A DNA stretch of 64,000 bases, from contig NZ_CP157210.1 of the NCBI RefSeq assembly GCF_046736345.1, positions 806,001-870,000 of the forward strand. Reading direction: 5' to 3'. Position numbers and translations under genes: made by a program. The DNA is from Hyphococcus formosus. GTDB lineage: Bacteria > Pseudomonadota > Alphaproteobacteria > Caulobacterales > Parvularculaceae. Of this stretch, positions 62,245 to 64,000 are shown piece by piece; position 1 is the stretch's first letter; every line of letters starts with the position of its first letter. The notes beneath the pieces were generated by a model, which was not told where the DNA came from, searched no databases, and saw only the letters and a list, made by a program, of their open reading frames with translations.

Positions 62245-62787
62245 ATGGACGATCGGTTCGACGCATCGCGTGACGACGATGATACGCCTGACGCAGAAGA
62301 GCATTTCACTGTTAAAGGCGTTGTGAAATGGTTTGATCCAACCAAGGGCTATGGGTTCATCATCACCGATGCCGCCGATAGTGACATCCTCATACATTCT
62401 TCTTGTTTAAAAGAGGCTGGCATGACAACGGCGCGCGAGGGCTCGACCGTTGAATGCCTGGTTGTGCGGCGCGAAAAAGGCTTGCAGGCGTCGAAACTAA
62501 TCAAGATCGATGAATCAACTGCGGCGGCTGTGCCTGTCATGACGCCGATGCCGACGCAAACACCGGCCGGCGATTTTGTTCGCGCGACAGTGAAATGGTT
62601 CAACCGCGCAAAGGGCTATGGCTTTTTGACCTGCGGCGATGATACCGAAGATATATTTGTTCACATGGAAACGCTCCGGCGCTATGGAATGGGTGAGCTT
62701 GTTCAGGGCGCACGCGTGCAGGTTTCCTATGCTGCGGGGTCTAAAGGGCTGCTTGCGATAGAAGTAAAGCCGGACCCGGAAAACTGA
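62245..62787 (+). CDS. Two-domain cold-shock protein
   Basis: A 180-residue protein with two cold-shock domains: VKGVVKWFDPTKGYGFI (from about residue 26) and VRATVKWFNRAKGYGFL (from about 112), each with the RNP1 motif and a following RNP2-like segment (DILIHSS, DIFVHME). Double-CSD proteins of this length are typical of alphaproteobacteria. They bind single-stranded RNA or DNA and act as RNA chaperones. The DUF192 gene follows after 37 bases. Confidence 0.94.
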   Translation: MDDRFDASRDDDDTPDAEEHFTVKGVVKWFDPTKGYGFIITDAADSDILIHSSCLKEAGMTTAREGSTVECLVVRREKGLQASKLIKIDESTAAAVPVMTPMPTQTPAGDFVRATVKWFNRAKGYGFLTCGDDTEDIFVHMETLRRYGMGELVQGARVQVSYAAGSKGLLAIEVKPDPEN

Positions 62788-62824
62788 TCGGGCTTTGCCG
62801 GCTTTTATCGAGAGGTTGGCAATC

Positions 62825-63304
62825 ATGCTTATCATCCGTCGACTGATTATTCTGAATTTTGTGCTGGCGCTTTTCGCAACGGCGGGCTGCGCGCAAAACG
62901 AGCGGATCGGCGCGACGGGCGGCGGTCGTGACCGTTTGGTTATCGAAACCGCAAGCGGCGACGAACACCAGTTTTATGTCGAACTGGCTGACGACCCGGA
63001 GGAGCGCCGGACCGGCCTGATGTATCGGACCGAGATGGCGGAAGATGCGGGAATGCTCTTTGACTTCGAAACGGTGCAGCCGATTTCCATGTGGATGAAA
63101 AACACGCTGATCCCGCTCGATATGGCCTTTATCGACGAGGAGGGGGTGATTCGCCGAATCGCGCCCATGACCACGCCAAAGTCGCTTGTCAGCGTTTCCT
63201 CTGGCACGCCGGTGCTTTCGGTGCTGGAGGTCAATGGCGGGACCTTTGAAAAGCTTGGAATCAAGGCCGGAGACCGGGTGCGACATCCTCTTTTCAACAA
63301 ATAG
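62825..63304 (+). CDS. DUF192 family exported protein
   Basis: About 159 residues with an N-terminal signal ending at LFATAGC, a lipobox-like cysteine at about residue 22. The DUF192 domain covers the rest: TGLMYRTEMAEDAGMLFDFE, SMWMKNTLIPLDMAFIDEEG and VLEVNGGTFEKLGIKAGD. The family is conserved but has no agreed function. ATG 62825 follows GAGAGG; the frame is open to 62795. Confidence 0.9.
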   Translation: MLIIRRLIILNFVLALFATAGCAQNERIGATGGGRDRLVIETASGDEHQFYVELADDPEERRTGLMYRTEMAEDAGMLFDFETVQPISMWMKNTLIPLDMAFIDEEGVIRRIAPMTTPKSLVSVSSGTPVLSVLEVNGGTFEKLGIKAGDRVRHPLFNK

Positions 63305-63363
63305 CAAATTAGGTCTTTACAACCGGGCCAAGATGAACCATGTCACTCGCTCGCAGTCGCATG

Positions 63364-63440
<77 letters not shown>

Positions 63441-63650
63441 TGCGGACCGCTTTTTCCTCTCTGAAAATGGATGATCGGCCCAAAAATCGCGGCGCACCTG
63501 CGACCAGGTTATCGCTTGAATTGATCTATGGGCCCGTGTAAGTGCTTGGTTTCTCGCGGGGCTTTGAGCAATACAATCGAATTTCCGTCGAGTGGATCAG
63601 GTTGAATTTATTTGGCGGGGCCACGCCCCGGATAGAGCAGGAACAGCGCC

Positions 63651-63959
63651 ATGTTCGCACGCATCTTCAAGCCCGCGAAAACCGCAATGCAGTCTGGCAA
63701 GGCGAAAACCAGCCAGTGGGTTTTGGAATTCGAAGCGGAAACCGCGCGCAGAATTGACCCGCTCATGGGCTGGACCAGCGCCGACGAGACCGCCTCGGGT
63801 CAGGTGCGCCTGAAATTCGACACGCAAGAAGAGGCAATCGCCTATGCGGAGCGGAATAAATTACCGTTCCGGATTGACGCGCCGCGCGAGCACACGCCTA
63901 ATCCCAAAGCCTATTCTGATAATTTTGCCTTTCAACGCCGCAAGCCCTGGACCCATTAA
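63651..63959 (+). CDS. NDUFS4-like complex I accessory subunit
   Basis: A 102-residue protein of the ETC complex I subunit family (mitochondrial NDUFS4/18 kDa homolog), with the conserved WVLEFEAETARRIDPLMGWTSADET near residues 23-47 and the C-terminal PKAYSDNFAFQRRKPWTH. It stabilises the electron-input module of NADH dehydrogenase. Its presence is a mark of alphaproteobacteria. It lies between two tRNA genes; the other complex I genes are not in the window. Confidence 0.95.
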   Translation: MFARIFKPAKTAMQSGKAKTSQWVLEFEAETARRIDPLMGWTSADETASGQVRLKFDTQEEAIAYAERNKLPFRIDAPREHTPNPKAYSDNFAFQRRKPWTH

Positions 63960-63973
63960 GGGCGGCGAGATCA

Positions 63974-64000
63974 GGCCCCGTAGCTCAGCTGGATAGAGCA
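63974..64000 (+). tRNA. 5' part of a tRNA gene, probably tRNA-Arg
   Basis: GGCCCCG followed by TAGCTCAGCTGGATAGAGCA is an acceptor strand and D-arm, cut by the window end. The wording resembles alphaproteobacterial tRNA-Arg; the anticodon is outside the window. Confidence 0.75.

Overview
The window is a 64 kb stretch of an alphaproteobacterial chromosome of moderate GC. This rests on an NDUFS4-type complex I accessory subunit, a protein with two cold-shock domains, DUF3297 and DUF1272 proteins, TadE/TadG proteins, perfect CtrA-type boxes (TTAA-N7-TTAA) and an alphaproteobacterial-type LexA box (GAAC-N7-GAAC). Genus cannot be told. Coding density is high from 1 to about 56.5 kb and again from 61.6 kb; the stretch between looks like accessory DNA next to tRNA-Glu.

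Layout: 0-3.4 kb holds a partial membrane protein, a LysR regulator divergent from an azoreductase-like flavoprotein, and a bile-acid/sodium symporter-family protein. 3.6-7.2 kb holds two acetamidase/formamidase paralogs, the second fused behind a complete AraC-type regulator. 7.4-19.7 kb is mostly housekeeping: an SOS-type promoter driving a 31-residue membrane peptide just upstream of dnaE, then galU, a DUF502 protein, recG, a Nudix hydrolase, a CPBP protease, a HerA/YjgR ATPase, an acidic Ala/Glu-rich anchored protein and an orphan Hpt protein. 19.7-32.4 kb has a CoxE-type VWA protein, gabT, a 108-bp tandem repeat array, korAB, a transaldolase-like aldolase, a ZntB/CorA transporter, an MscS channel and small genes up to the free-methionine-sulfoxide reductase. 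32.6-49.8 kb has ettA, a tadE/tadE/tadG trio, an amidohydrolase, a LysM protein, a DUF2236 protein, purL fused to bolA, an M1 peptidase, a paraoxonase-like protein, a hydroxyacid dehydrogenase, a LigT-like protein and grxD. 49.8-56.7 kb has phaC, a lipoprotein, glpX, a DUF3297 gene, an Ada/2OG-dioxygenase fusion, recJ and tRNA-Glu. 56.7-61.5 kb is gene-poor, with three methyltransferases, a LysE exporter, diverged direct repeats and a gene remnant. 61.6-64 kb has ybjN-like, csp and DUF192 genes, tRNA-Pro, the NDUFS4-like gene and the start of a tRNA, probably Arg.

The most interesting signals are: (1) a sigma70-like promoter overlapped by a perfect LexA box directly in front of a 31-aa single-pass membrane peptide ahead of dnaE, resembling in size and topology the SOS division inhibitor SidA of Caulobacter; (2) an AraC regulator fused in frame to a formamidase; (3) a PurL-BolA fusion that keeps an ideal ribosome binding site and start for bolA at the junction, plus a roughly 100-residue insertion inside PurL; (4) an Ada methyl-phosphotriester sensor domain fused to a 2OG-Fe(II) dioxygenase; (5) a small gene of unknown function under a perfect CtrA box. 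No CRISPR array, rRNA, intact insertion sequence or integrase was seen.
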